This document shows positions 49,942 to 61,348 of a stretch of 64,000 nt of DNA, piece after piece; the stretch's first letter is position 1, and each line of letters begins with the position of its first letter. Below the pieces are notes generated by a model. It searched no databases. It saw only the letters and a list, made by a program, of their open reading frames with translations, and was not told the origin of the DNA. The translations under genes were made by a program, and so were the position numbers. The stretch spans positions 2,850,001 through 2,914,000 of the forward strand of contig CP168152.1 in assembly GCA_041545745.1 (NCBI GenBank), written 5' to 3'. Source of the DNA: Stenotrophomonas indicatrix (GTDB taxonomy: Bacteria; Pseudomonadota; Gammaproteobacteria; Xanthomonadales; Xanthomonadaceae).

Positions 49942-50898
49942 TCATGCGTGGGCGAAATCGAATGCGAGCACGTCGGCGATGCGCGGTGTGCGGTGCATCG
50001 CCATCAGCAGGCGATCAATGCCAACGGCAACGCCGGCACAGGCCGGCATTGAAGGCAGTGCCCGCAGCAACGCTTCATCCAGCGCGGGCTGCACCTGCCC
50101 CCGTGCGTGGCGGCGCTGCAGGTCATGCTGGAAACGCGCGCGTTGTTCAGCCGCATCGTTCAGTTCGTGATAACCGTTGGCCAGCTCCACCGCGCCCAGG
50201 TACAGCTCGAAACGCTCGGCCAACGGCGGCGTGCCGGCGCGGATGCGCGCCAGTGCCGCCTGGCTGGCGGGCCAGTCGTGGACGACGGTCATGACCGCGT
50301 CATCGAAATGCGGTTGGATACGGTGGGTCATCAACAGATCCAGCCAGTCATCGCGGGTCAGGCCCACCGGATCGATGTGCACCTCGCCCAGCGCGGCGCG
50401 CAGCGCTGACTCATCGGCATCAAACGGGTCCACGCCTGCGTGTTGCTGGAACAGTTCGCGATAGCTCAGCACACGCAACGTCGCGCTGCGGCCCACCAGC
50501 GCCAGTGCCTGCCCCACCAGTTCCGCGGTTTCCTGCAGCAACCGATGGTGGTCCCAGCCAAGCCGATACCACTCCAGCATGGTGAACTCGGGATTGTGGC
50601 GGCCGCCTGCTTCGCCATTGCGGAACACCCTGCCCAGTTCATAGCAGTCGCCCACGCCGGCAGCGAGCAGTCGCTTTAGTGGGAATTCCGGCGAGGTACG
50701 CAGCCAGCGGCGTCGACCGCCGGCATCGACGTGGCCACTGAAATCGGTGTGGAAGCTGTCGATGTTCGGCTCGGTGTTGCCCGCCACCGACAGGATCGGC
50801 GTTTCCACCTCCAGCACGCCACGCTCGGCGAAGAAGCGCCGCACCAGCGCATTGAGGGTGGCGCGCTGTTGCAGGCTGCGCAGCAGTGCCTCGCTCAC
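49942..50898 (-). CDS. epmA: Elongation factor P--(R)-beta-lysine ligase
   Basis: Class II LysRS-like enzyme that attaches beta-lysine to a lysine of EF-P, helping ribosomes pass polyproline. The 318 residues contain only the catalytic core, without the tRNA-binding OB domain: motif 2 around YELGRVFRNGEAGGRHNPEF with EFTMLEWY, and motif 3 in GVAVGIDRLLMAM. GTG 50898 overlaps the GNAT stop (GTGA), so the genes are translationally coupled. epmB and efp are not in the window. Confidence 0.93.
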   Translation of the reverse strand: MSEALLRSLQQRATLNALVRRFFAERGVLEVETPILSVAGNTEPNIDSFHTDFSGHVDAGGRRRWLRTSPEFPLKRLLAAGVGDCYELGRVFRNGEAGGRHNPEFTMLEWYRLGWDHHRLLQETAELVGQALALVGRSATLRVLSYRELFQQHAGVDPFDADESALRAALGEVHIDPVGLTRDDWLDLLMTHRIQPHFDDAVMTVVHDWPASQAALARIRAGTPPLAERFELYLGAVELANGYHELNDAAEQRARFQHDLQRRHARGQVQPALDEALLRALPSMPACAGVAVGIDRLLMAMHRTPRIADVLAFDFAHA

Positions 50899-51380
50899 AG
50901 GATGCCCTCCGGGCGCGGATGGTCCAGCGGCAGGGTCAGCAGATCGCGGGTGTCGTCGATGTAGCCGCTGGCCAGGTACAGGCGGCGCGCCAGTTCGTTG
51001 TGATGGTTGACCTCCAGCCGCAGCCGGCTGACCCCGCGCCCACGCGCGCGCTGTTCGCAGATGGCCAGTGCCCGCTTGCCACGGCCACGGCCACGCGCGC
51101 GATGGCTGAGGTAGAGCTCGTCCAGCAGCATGAAATGGCCGCCCTGCTCCAGGCTGAAGCCCATCGCGATCACCGCATAGCCAACCACGGCGGCAGCCTC
51201 GTCCAGCCACAGCAGCACTTCGCCGTTGCGCGGATCTGCCAACAGCGCATCGACACCACGGCGCACGCGCGAATCGTCGAATTCGATCTTGTCTTCGGCG
51301 TAGAAATCGCGCATCAGCGCAATCAGCAGTTCCTCGTCGGCACGGGTGGCCAGGCGGAAATCCAGCGGGGCGGTCTGCAT
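50895..51380 (-). CDS. GNAT-family N-acetyltransferase
   Basis: The 161-residue protein has the GNAT fold: LDELYLSHRARGRGRGKRAL (about 97-116) contains the acetyl-CoA loop RxxGxG/A, followed by RLRLEVNHHNELARRLY and ASGYID. GAGGAA precedes ATG 51380. It lies upstream of, and overlaps, epmA, but no functional link with EF-P modification is known to me. Substrate unknown. Confidence 0.85.
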   Translation of the reverse strand: MQTAPLDFRLATRADEELLIALMRDFYAEDKIEFDDSRVRRGVDALLADPRNGEVLLWLDEAAAVVGYAVIAMGFSLEQGGHFMLLDELYLSHRARGRGRGKRALAICEQRARGRGVSRLRLEVNHHNELARRLYLASGYIDDTRDLLTLPLDHPRPEGIL

Positions 51381-51431
51381 CAGGGTTCCTCTGCGGTTGC
51401 GTGCCGGGCGCCTGCGCACCCGGCCGGTTCA

Positions 51432-53930
<2,499 letters not shown>

Positions 53931-53959
53931 CTACCGCGCCTGCGCGTCAGGCCCTGTCT

Positions 53960-54019
53960 GTAGCGTCGAGCCAGGCTCAACGGGCGGCGAACAACAGTCG
54001 AGCGTGGCACCGGCTCTAC
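53960..54019. repeat. Pair of degenerate SMAG-like repeats upstream of the aminotransferase
   Basis: GTAGCGTCGAGCCAGGCTCAAC (20-base core at 53960-53981) and a minus-oriented unit with GTAG and AGTCGAGC at 53996-54019. They are related to the GTCGAGC-type repeat at 61247. They face each other and could form a larger structure in the leader of the plus-strand gene. Confidence 0.5.
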
Positions 54020-54085
54020 ACAACCGCTTGCCGGCACTCGCTGCCAGCGCTAGCGTGCGTCGGTCGCCCTTCCGGAACCGCCCCT

Positions 54086-55210
54086 GTGACCCTGCCCGCC
54101 TCCCGTCGCCACTTCCTGCAACTGGCCGGCGCCGGCCTCGCCCTTGCCGGCAGCGGCCTGCCCCGGTCGGCCCAGGCACAGCCAGCGACTGTGGCCCCGC
54201 CAAACGCCAATGAAGGCGCGGTACTGCTGAACTTCAACGAGTGCCCGTATGGCCCCTCGCCCGCCGCCCAGCAGGCGGCACGCGACAGCATCGCCAGTTG
54301 CGGGCGTTACCGTTTCGCCTTGGCCGGTGAGGTACGCGATGCCTTCGTTGCCCAGGCCGGCATTCCCGCCGACCACATGCGCCTGTATCCGGGTTCCAGC
54401 GAACCGCTGAGCCGTGCGGCGACGCTGTGGACCGGCCCGCAGGCTGGCCTGGTGGTGGCCGACCCGACCTTCGAGACGCTGGGCGAGATGGCAGCCGCGC
54501 GCGGCGCCCATGTGCAGAAGGTGCCACTGCGCAATGACGGCGCGCACGACCTGCGCGCGATGGTGGCCGCCGCACACGCGCGACCGACCGGCCTGCTGTA
54601 CGTGTGCAATCCCAACAATCCCACCGGATCGATCAGTCCCACCGAGGAACTGGCCTGGCTGCTGGCCAACAAGCCTGCCGGCACCCGCGTGCTGCTGGAC
54701 GAGGCCTATCTGCAGTACAGCGAACAGCCCAGCCTGATTGCACAGGTGGCCAGGCGCGATGACCTGATCGTGCTGCGCACGTTCTCCAAGCTGTACGGCA
54801 TGGCCGGCCTGCGCCTCGGCGTGGCGGCGGCACATCCCGAGCGCCTGCGCGAGCTGGCCAGCCTGGGCGAGAATCCGCTGCCGGTGCCCGCGCTTGCGGC
54901 GGCACTGGCCAGCCTGCGTGACCCGCAGCTGGTTCCGCAGCGACGCCTGCAGAATGCCAAGGCCCGGCAGACCACCATCGCTTGGCTGGGCAAGCGCGGC
55001 TTCGACTGCCTGCCGACGGAAGCGAACTGCTTCGTGGTGGATGTGCAACGTGACGGTGCGGCCTTCGCCAAGGCGATGGCGGACAACGGCGTGGTGATTG
55101 GCCGCAGTTGGCCGATCTGGCCGCAGCGCGTGCGCGTGACCGTGGGCACCGAGGAAGAGATGGCGCGCTTCCGCAGCGCGTTCGCGAAGGTTGCGGGCGT
55201 ACCGGCCTGA
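54086..55210 (+). CDS. Tat-signal PLP-dependent aminotransferase (HisC-like)
   Basis: The 374-residue protein starts at GTG 54086 with a twin-arginine signal: PASRRHFLQLAGAGLALAG (5-22), cleaved near AQAQ-PA. The rest is a fold-type I class I/II aminotransferase of the histidinol-phosphate branch: NPNNPTG (175-181), Asp205 in LLDEAY, PLP lysine K235 in RTFSKLYGMAGLRLG, and the C-terminal Arg in WPQRVRVTVGT. Tat export implies that it folds with PLP in the cytoplasm and works in the periplasm, which is unusual. It interrupts the zipA-ligA neighbourhood on the opposite strand. Substrate unknown; it should not be assumed to be the biosynthetic HisC. Confidence 0.82.
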   Translation: MTLPASRRHFLQLAGAGLALAGSGLPRSAQAQPATVAPPNANEGAVLLNFNECPYGPSPAAQQAARDSIASCGRYRFALAGEVRDAFVAQAGIPADHMRLYPGSSEPLSRAATLWTGPQAGLVVADPTFETLGEMAAARGAHVQKVPLRNDGAHDLRAMVAAAHARPTGLLYVCNPNNPTGSISPTEELAWLLANKPAGTRVLLDEAYLQYSEQPSLIAQVARRDDLIVLRTFSKLYGMAGLRLGVAAAHPERLRELASLGENPLPVPALAAALASLRDPQLVPQRRLQNAKARQTTIAWLGKRGFDCLPTEANCFVVDVQRDGAAFAKAMADNGVVIGRSWPIWPQRVRVTVGTEEEMARFRSAFAKVAGVPA

Positions 55211-55243
55211 CACAGTTGGCAGAGGCGAACCTTTGTTCGCCCC

Positions 55244-55345
55244 ATCCACGCATGGCGTGGATCTACTACTGGTAGAACGTCGGTTCGCCCTATCCACGCA
55301 TGGCGTGGATCTACTGGTCTGGTGGGTGCCGACCGTTGGTCGGCA
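55244..55345. repeat. Three SMAG-type palindromes after the aminotransferase
   Basis: Two identical minus-oriented units with ATCCACGCATGGCGTGGAT and GTAG (55244-55266 and 55292-55314) are followed by a GTGCCGACC-GTT-GGTCGGCAC palindrome (55325-55345). The first two match the serS cluster at 794-920. They lie between convergent genes. Confidence 0.8.
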
Positions 55346-55363
55346 CGCCAGGATCTGCTGCGC

Positions 55364-56101
55364 TTACCAGCGCGGGGTTTTGGTCAGCGGCGGTGCCTGG
55401 TGCTGCCGGTCATAGGCACGCAGCTCATCACGGATGTGGGCGATGCGCTGGCGACCGAGCGCGTTGCGGCTGTCATCCAGCACCACGCCATCGAGCAGCT
55501 CGGCCATGCGCTGCACGGTCGGCAGCATCTTCTCCCAGGCGTCCAGCGCGGTCAGCGGCGCCGGCAGGGTCAGGAAGAAGGCGATGGCCGGAGTTTCCAT
55601 GGCGCGGATGTTGCCCATGTCGAAGCTGCCCGGCTTCATGATGCTGGCCATCGAGAAGATCGGGCCTCGCTCGGGATGCCCTTCCACCAGCCGGTGGAAG
55701 ACATTCATGTGGCCAAACACCAGGCCGGTCTTTTCCGCTGCCACGACGATGTCTTCGCCGCGCAGCTGCTCACCGGCGCGGGCGGCCACGAACAGTGAAA
55801 CGATCTTGTCGAAATCCTGCGTGGCGCGCTTGCCCAGGTCGCTGGCCGCGCCATCGACATCGGGCAGCCCCAGTTCGGCCTGCTCGACCGTCTCGCCCAT
55901 GCCGGGCTCGACGCGGTCGCCGGCCACAGGCACGCCATCCTCGCCCAGCACCGGCTCGCGACGCTCGCCGCTGGTCGGTTCGGCGCTATCGAGGCGACGG
56001 CCCTGAGGCTTCTTTTTCGGGCGGCCAAACAGGAAGATCGCAGCGACCAACAGCAGGCCGGCGGCCAGGATGCCGATGCGCAACAGTGCCGTGTCGGACA
56101 T
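55364..56101 (-). CDS. zipA: Cell division protein ZipA
   Basis: Anchors FtsZ to the inner membrane in the division ring. The 245 residues have an N-terminal membrane helix (about 7-26), a basic stretch, a short acidic linker, and the FtsZ-binding C-terminal domain (about 110-240) with HMNVFHRL, FSMASIMKPGSFD, and ETPAIAFFLTLP. It sits directly downstream of smc, the usual order smc-zipA-ligA, except that a plus-strand aminotransferase gene separates zipA from ligA. Confidence 0.93.
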   Translation of the reverse strand: MSDTALLRIGILAAGLLLVAAIFLFGRPKKKPQGRRLDSAEPTSGERREPVLGEDGVPVAGDRVEPGMGETVEQAELGLPDVDGAASDLGKRATQDFDKIVSLFVAARAGEQLRGEDIVVAAEKTGLVFGHMNVFHRLVEGHPERGPIFSMASIMKPGSFDMGNIRAMETPAIAFFLTLPAPLTALDAWEKMLPTVQRMAELLDGVVLDDSRNALGRQRIAHIRDELRAYDRQHQAPPLTKTPRW

Positions 56102-56147
56102 TCGTTAGGTTCTCCGGCTAGTTCATTCAGGTAACTAGGATGGCACG

Positions 56148-59100
56148 TCAGGCCGCGCCCGCCAATCGCGCGGCTTCTTCCAGGTCCACGCTGACCAGGC
56201 GGCTGACACCCGGCTCGCGCATCGTCACGCCCGACAACTGGTGCGCCGCTTCCATCGTGGCCTTGTTGTGGCTGACGAACAGGAACTGCACCTTCTCGCT
56301 CATTTCCTTGACCATGTTGGCCAGCCGGCCGACGTTGGCTTCATCCAACGGCGCGTCCACCTCGTCCAGCAGGCAGAACGGTGCCGGGTTGAGCTGGAAG
56401 ATCGCAAACACCAGCGCCACGGCGGTCATCGCCTTTTCGCCACCGGACAGCAGCGAGATGCTCGACACGCGCTTGCCCGGGGGGCGCGCCATGATGGTCA
56501 CACCGGTGTCGAGAAGGTCTTCGCCGGTCAGTTCCAGGTAGGCGTGGCCGCCACCGAACAGGCGCGGATACAGCGCCTGCACACCGGCGTTGACCCGGTC
56601 GAAGGTGTCCTTGAAGCGGCCCCGGGTTTCGCGATCGATCTTGCGGATCGCATCTTCCAGGGTCTCCAGCGCCGTGGTCAGATCCACGTGCTGGGCATCC
56701 AGATATTCGGAGCGCTGCGAGGCTTCGCCATACTCGTGGATCGCGGCCAGGTTGACCGGCTCCAGCCGGCGCATGCGGCCGTCGATCTGGTGCACGGCCT
56801 GTTCCCAGTCGCCCAGGCGCGCCTCTTCGGGCAGCGCGTTGATCACATCCTGCAGCACGAAACCGGCCTTCTCCACTGCAGCCTGCAGGGTTTCAGCACT
56901 GAGTACCAGCGCCTGCTGGTCCAGCTTGCGCTGCGAGATACGCTCGCGCTGGGACAACGCCTGCTCGTCGCGCTGGTGGCGGGTCTGCTCGTAGTTGCGC
57001 AGTTCGGCATCGATGCCATCCAGCAACGTGCGTGCTTCGGTCAGCACGCGATCAGCACGCACACGCTCTTCCAGCGCGTTCTGGTGCTCGGCCTGCAGCG
57101 ATTCGACCGGGGTATCGCCTTCGTCCAGCTGCGAATGCAGTTCGCCCAGACGTGCATCAAGCTGGCCACGCTGGGTGCTCATGCGTTCCAGCGCCTGGCT
57201 CAACGACGCCACCTGGGCGCGCTGTGATTCCAGGGTCAGGGCCAACGCGTGCGAGCGCTCGCGTACCGCGCGGGCGGCGTCGCGGGCCAGATCACGCGCC
57301 TCGGTCAACTGACGGCGTTCGCCCTCCAGGCCCTGCCGGTTCGACTCCAGGTCGCCCATGCTGTTGACCGCATTCTCCAGCCGCGAACGCGCTTCACGCG
57401 CCTGCTCGCGATTGATGTCCAGTGTCTCCAGCAACTGGCTCAGCTCGCCTTCAATGCGGTCAATGCGCGTACGTGCCGCCTCGACCTTGCCCTGCTGGCC
57501 CTGCAGCTGGCCGGCCAGTTCGGACACCGCGCGGTGCGCCAGGTACAGCGCCCGCTGCGCATCCTCACGCTGCTGTTCGGCCGCCAACAGGTGCTCACGG
57601 AAATCGGCCAGCTGTTCTTCCAGTTCGGCTTCACGCGATTGCAGCTGCTCGATCTGCTCGCGCAATTCATTGATTTCGCGTTCGCGCAGCAACGCGCCCT
57701 GCTTGGCGGCGCCGGAGCGCGATACGCGCACCCAGCCCTCGCCCAGACGCTCACCGCCCTGGGTGATGATGGAATCGCCCTCAGGCAGGCTGGCCTGCAG
57801 TGCATTGGCTTCGGCCAGGTCGCGCGCGCCGTGCAGGCGCGCCAGCAGGCGACGGATCGGCGCCGGGCCGCGCACGCGTGCAGCCAGCGAGGTCGGCGCG
57901 ACTTTCAGGTCCGCGCCATCATTGGCGACCAGCGCGATACGGCCTTCGCCCAGCTCGCCCAACGCATCGACCAGGCTGGCCGGGTCGTCGACCAGCACGC
58001 CTTCGATCAACTGGCCGAGGGCGCTTTCCACTGCGTTTTCCCAGCCGGCATCGACATCCAGGCGCTCGCCCACACGCGCGGCCGAATCCAGGCCACGCGA
58101 CTTCAGCCATGCCACCGCCGCGCCCTGCTCCTGGCCGAGTGCGGCCTGCTGCAGGGTTTCCAGCGAAGACAGGCGCCCGCGCAGGCCATTGACCTGCTTG
58201 CGCAGCTCGGCCAGCTCGTTCTGCCCGTTGCGCTGCTGCTCCTGCACGGCGGCGACACCGTGCTTGCGCTCCTCGACCTGTTCGGTCAGTTCATCCAGCG
58301 CAGTCTTCTGCGTGTCGTGCTGCAGATGCAGTTGTTCGAAGACTTCATCCAACGCATCCACGTCCAGGCCAGCGCGCTCGGCCGCCAGCGCTTCGCGGCG
58401 ACGGTCGGCGTCAAGGATCTGTTTGTCCAGGTAATCGACGCGGGTGCGCTCGACCTCGCCGGCACGCGAGGCTTCCGAGCTCTGCGAAGTGTGCTGCTCC
58501 CAACGTTGCTGCCAATCGGACAGCCGCGTTTCGGCCTCACGCAGCCCTTCCTGCTTGATCTCGTTCTCTTCCTGCAGCGCTTCCAGCTGCGGGGTGGCCG
58601 CATCAACTGCCTCGCGCAGCACCATCAGCTTGGCTTCGTCACCACTGATATGCTGGCCCAGTTCGGCCAGTGCCTGGCGGGTTTCATCGCGCGCCTTGTG
58701 CAGTCGCTGCGACAGTTCGCGCTGGTGCTGGATCTGCTGTTCGAGACGGGCCAGCGTGCTGCCCACCTGGTAGACCTCGGCCTGCGCGGCATTGAGCGAA
58801 TCGGCGGCCTCCTCGCGGCGCACGCGCGAGGTCTCGATCCGCGCCTCTGCGTCACGCTGGTCGGCAATCAGTTGCTGCAGCTTGGTTTCTTCCTGAGACA
58901 GGCCCTCGCGCAGCTTGGACAGGCGACCGTCCAGGCCGCGGTACTCCAACGCCTTCCACTCGGCGTCCTTGACCCGGCGCTCTTCCTGCAGCGCCTGGTA
59001 CTGCTCGGCCTGTTTCGCCTGGCGCTTGAGGTGTTCGAGCTGCTTGGTGATTTCCTCGCGCAGATCGCCAAGGCGGTCCAGGTTCTCGCGGGTGTGGCGG

Positions 59101-59651
59101 ATGCGCGTCTCGGTTTCCTTGCGGCGCTCCTTGTACTTGGAGATGCCGGCGGCCTCTTCCAGGTACACGCGCAGGTCTTCCGGGCGCGCCTCGATGATCT
59201 GGCTGATCATGCCCTGCTCGATGATCGAGTAGCTGCGCGGGCCCAGGCCGGTACCGAGGAACAGGTCGGTGATGTCGCGGCGGCGGCACTTGGTGCCGTT
59301 GAGATAGTAGTTGCTGCTGCCGTCACGGCTGACGGTGCGCTTGACCGAGATCTCGTTGAACGAGGCGTACTCGCCGGAAATCGTGTGATCCGAGTTGTCG
59401 AAGATCAGCTCGACGGTGGCCTGCGAAACCGGCTTGCGGGCATTGGAACCGGAGAAGATCACGTCGGTAAGCGAGTCACCACGCAGGCGGCTGGCCGAAC
59501 TTTCGCCCATGACCCAGCGCACCGCGTCGATGATGTTCGACTTGCCGCAGCCATTGGGCCCCACCACGCCGGTCATGTTGGTCGGCAGGTGCAGGGTGGT
59601 CGGATCGACGAAGGACTTGAAGCCGGACAGCTTGATCGTGGAAAGACGCAT
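56148..59651 (-). CDS. smc: Chromosome segregation protein SMC
   Basis: ATPase of the SMC-ScpAB condensin. The 1167 residues have an N-terminal head with Walker A GPNGCGKSN (32-40), long coiled coils (about 170-500 and 670-1010), a hinge around 515-650, and a C-terminal head with signature LLSGGEKAMTA (about 1070) and Walker B FCLLDEVDAPLDE. ATG 59651 starts MRLSTIKLSGFKSF, canonical for the family. scpA and scpB are elsewhere. zipA follows after 46 bp, probably in one transcript. Confidence 0.97.
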   Translation of the reverse strand: MRLSTIKLSGFKSFVDPTTLHLPTNMTGVVGPNGCGKSNIIDAVRWVMGESSASRLRGDSLTDVIFSGSNARKPVSQATVELIFDNSDHTISGEYASFNEISVKRTVSRDGSSNYYLNGTKCRRRDITDLFLGTGLGPRSYSIIEQGMISQIIEARPEDLRVYLEEAAGISKYKERRKETETRIRHTRENLDRLGDLREEITKQLEHLKRQAKQAEQYQALQEERRVKDAEWKALEYRGLDGRLSKLREGLSQEETKLQQLIADQRDAEARIETSRVRREEAADSLNAAQAEVYQVGSTLARLEQQIQHQRELSQRLHKARDETRQALAELGQHISGDEAKLMVLREAVDAATPQLEALQEENEIKQEGLREAETRLSDWQQRWEQHTSQSSEASRAGEVERTRVDYLDKQILDADRRREALAAERAGLDVDALDEVFEQLHLQHDTQKTALDELTEQVEERKHGVAAVQEQQRNGQNELAELRKQVNGLRGRLSSLETLQQAALGQEQGAAVAWLKSRGLDSAARVGERLDVDAGWENAVESALGQLIEGVLVDDPASLVDALGELGEGRIALVANDGADLKVAPTSLAARVRGPAPIRRLLARLHGARDLAEANALQASLPEGDSIITQGGERLGEGWVRVSRSGAAKQGALLREREINELREQIEQLQSREAELEEQLADFREHLLAAEQQREDAQRALYLAHRAVSELAGQLQGQQGKVEAARTRIDRIEGELSQLLETLDINREQAREARSRLENAVNSMGDLESNRQGLEGERRQLTEARDLARDAARAVRERSHALALTLESQRAQVASLSQALERMSTQRGQLDARLGELHSQLDEGDTPVESLQAEHQNALEERVRADRVLTEARTLLDGIDAELRNYEQTRHQRDEQALSQRERISQRKLDQQALVLSAETLQAAVEKAGFVLQDVINALPEEARLGDWEQAVHQIDGRMRRLEPVNLAAIHEYGEASQRSEYLDAQHVDLTTALETLEDAIRKIDRETRGRFKDTFDRVNAGVQALYPRLFGGGHAYLELTGEDLLDTGVTIMARPPGKRVSSISLLSGGEKAMTAVALVFAIFQLNPAPFCLLDEVDAPLDEANVGRLANMVKEMSEKVQFLFVSHNKATMEAAHQLSGVTMREPGVSRLVSVDLEEAARLAGAA

Positions 59652-59963
59652 GGCGTGATTGGGTTCCGGGCAAGGGCCTTACGGCCACCACCATAGTGGA
59701 TGTCAGGTCAGCCAGCACCTCAAGCCCTTGATTTCAAAAGAATTCAACAAGGCCAAGGGTGACGCAATGGAATGAGTATAGCGGGGCGAATGTTCCACGG
59801 GCGGGATGACGGGCGCGGAGAGCCCGTGGAGTGGACCCCGATGTCGCTTTACGCCCGGCGCGACGGACTACCCAAGCAACGAGCAAAGTGCAAGTTATTG
59901 ATATTTATTGGTTACTGAACCGAGTCGCAGCCCTGCACAACAGAAGCTGTGCAGGATGGACGG
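59652..59963. other. Divergent intergenic region smc / DUF1963 genes
   Basis: 312 bp without a gene. The smc promoter should lie in the left half, but I could not pick a clear -35/-10 pair. From about 59880 the sequence becomes AT-rich (TTATTGATATTTATTGG), probably the promoter of the DUF1963 genes and a mark of the lower-GC insert. Confidence 0.4.
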
Positions 59964-60551
59964 ATGTACCGACCGCTTTCATTTACCCCCACCTACGACG
60001 CGGCGACTGTTCCCGTGCTCGGAGGAACCGCTTGGCTGGATGCCCGCGCCCCTTGGCCAACCAGCATCCATAGACACCCGTTGCTTCACCTGGCTAGCTT
60101 TCCGACCACATTCATTCGAAACCACGTCCCCGGACTCGACCTAGCGCCCGGGCTGATCATTTCGGTCTTCACGCCGTACCTCACCTCGGGCGAGCAGAGA
60201 TTCGAAGAAGCCATGAACCACGGCGGCCGTGTAATTGCTCACTGGCCCGGGCGTGAACCGACGCCTTCTCCCTGCGCTCCGATTGGACCACTCCACATTT
60301 GCGCCGGGACGGCGGTGGCTGAGGGCGAAGCACCTCATGGAGGTTCGAAGATTGGTGGGCGGCCTTACTGGCTGCAGGATGACAAATCGGAGGGCCAAGC
60401 GTTCGTCCTTCAATTCGACGAATTCGATCTTGATAAGGCAGCTCCGACGCATCGAGGAATCCTGGTCGGGGGGATGGGCTATCTGTTGCTTGATCGCAAC
60501 ATTCCCTCACCTTCGGCGGACTGCGGGCGATTCATCATTCAAACAACCTAA
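59964..60551 (+). CDS. DUF1963 (YwqG-like) protein, first of a tandem pair
   Basis: The 195-residue protein has AGGA eight bases before ATG 59964. It has the DUF1963 pattern: LHLASFPTTFI, GGRPYWLQDDKSEGQAFVLQ (about 133-152) and the C-terminal THRGILVGGMGYLLLDRNI. DUF1963 proteins are often found near toxins of polymorphic systems and have been proposed as immunity factors; the function here is unknown. GC content is lower than smc. A paralog follows after 101 bp, and no toxin gene is nearby. Confidence 0.72.
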   Translation: MYRPLSFTPTYDAATVPVLGGTAWLDARAPWPTSIHRHPLLHLASFPTTFIRNHVPGLDLAPGLIISVFTPYLTSGEQRFEEAMNHGGRVIAHWPGREPTPSPCAPIGPLHICAGTAVAEGEAPHGGSKIGGRPYWLQDDKSEGQAFVLQFDEFDLDKAAPTHRGILVGGMGYLLLDRNIPSPSADCGRFIIQTT

Positions 60552-60652
60552 GGCAAGTGATGAGTCAGCCCAACGTCGCTTGGTTGATTCGTATTGATGG
60601 TCGGCGAGGGCAAATCAGTGCCTTCTAGGCCCAAAGTTCATCGGACCAATGC

Positions 60653-61240
60653 ATGTATCGAGAAATGGTATTTGGTGATCGTTGCCAAACTCCGGATCGG
60701 GCCTTTCTGGGAGGCGCACCATACCTGCCTGCCGATGCCCAGTGGCCAAGCGACGCCACGGGGAAGCCAATGCTTCATCTGGCAAGCCTCCCTGCGCCGT
60801 TCGTTCAAGCGCACGCTCCGAAGATCGCTATCAAAGCGAATCTCTGCGTTTCGATTTTCACACCCTATGACGTTCGTGATGATGCCTATATCGAGACCGC
60901 TATACAGGCTGGCGGACGTGTCATCGCCTATGTACCTCACGCACTCGGTGCACGCAGCGCAGCACTCCCATTTGACCCGTGTCTGATCAACACTGACGCA
61001 GCTTCCATCCCAGATGACGCCCAAAATGGAATCGCCAAAATCGGCGGAATTCCTACCTGGCTCCAGGATGATTGCAGTGAAGGACGGGAATTCATCCTCC
61101 AGATCAACAGTTCCCGCTTGAACCGGGCAGCGCCAACGCATCGAGGAATTCTTGTCGGCGGAATGGGATACCTGCTGCTTGAACGCAACATTCCCGCCCC
61201 TTCAATGGACTGCGGTCGATTCGTCATCCAGACCACCTGA
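60653..61240 (+). CDS. DUF1963 (YwqG-like) protein, second of a tandem pair
   Basis: The 195-residue protein is a paralog of the preceding one with the same length. The C-terminal parts are nearly identical (THRGILVGGMGYLLLERNIP, then DCGRFVIQTT at the end), while the N-terminal halves differ strongly. GGIPTWLQDDCSEGREFILQ replaces the matching block. Differential divergence fits selection for different recognition surfaces. The ribosome site is weak (GGA before ATG). The frame ends 109 bp from rplI, which is on the opposite strand. Confidence 0.72.
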   Translation: MYREMVFGDRCQTPDRAFLGGAPYLPADAQWPSDATGKPMLHLASLPAPFVQAHAPKIAIKANLCVSIFTPYDVRDDAYIETAIQAGGRVIAYVPHALGARSAALPFDPCLINTDAASIPDDAQNGIAKIGGIPTWLQDDCSEGREFILQINSSRLNRAAPTHRGILVGGMGYLLLERNIPAPSMDCGRFVIQTT

Positions 61241-61246
61241 ACAACC

Positions 61247-61269
61247 AGTCGAGCATGGCTCGACTCTAC
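61247..61269 (-). repeat. SMAG-type repeat after the DUF1963 pair
   Basis: AGTCGAGCATGGCTCGACT palindrome with GTAG on the minus strand, just after the stop of the second DUF1963 gene. Confidence 0.75.
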
Positions 61270-61283
61270 ATACCCGGCCATCG

Positions 61284-61319
61284 CCCAAAACAAAACGGGC
61301 ACCCTTGCGGGCGCCCGTT
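61284..61319 (-). terminator. Rho-independent terminator of the rpsF-rpsR-rplI operon
   Basis: On the minus strand a stem AACGGGCGCCC / GGGTGCCCGTT (11 bp with one mismatch, 4-base loop) is followed by TTTTGTTTTG. It lies 30 bp after the rplI stop. Confidence 0.88.
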
Positions 61320-61348
61320 CTGGTGATACCAGGCCTTGCGGCGTGGGA

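Noticed and set aside
54086..55210. Assignment as the biosynthetic hisC
   Set aside because: The Tat signal and the isolation from other his genes make a cytoplasmic histidine-synthesis role unlikely, despite similar motifs.
57249..59696. Long plus-strand open frame of 815 codons opposite smc
   Set aside because: High-GC coding DNA leaves mirror frames open. The translation is low-complexity and matches no family, whereas the minus strand has all SMC motifs.
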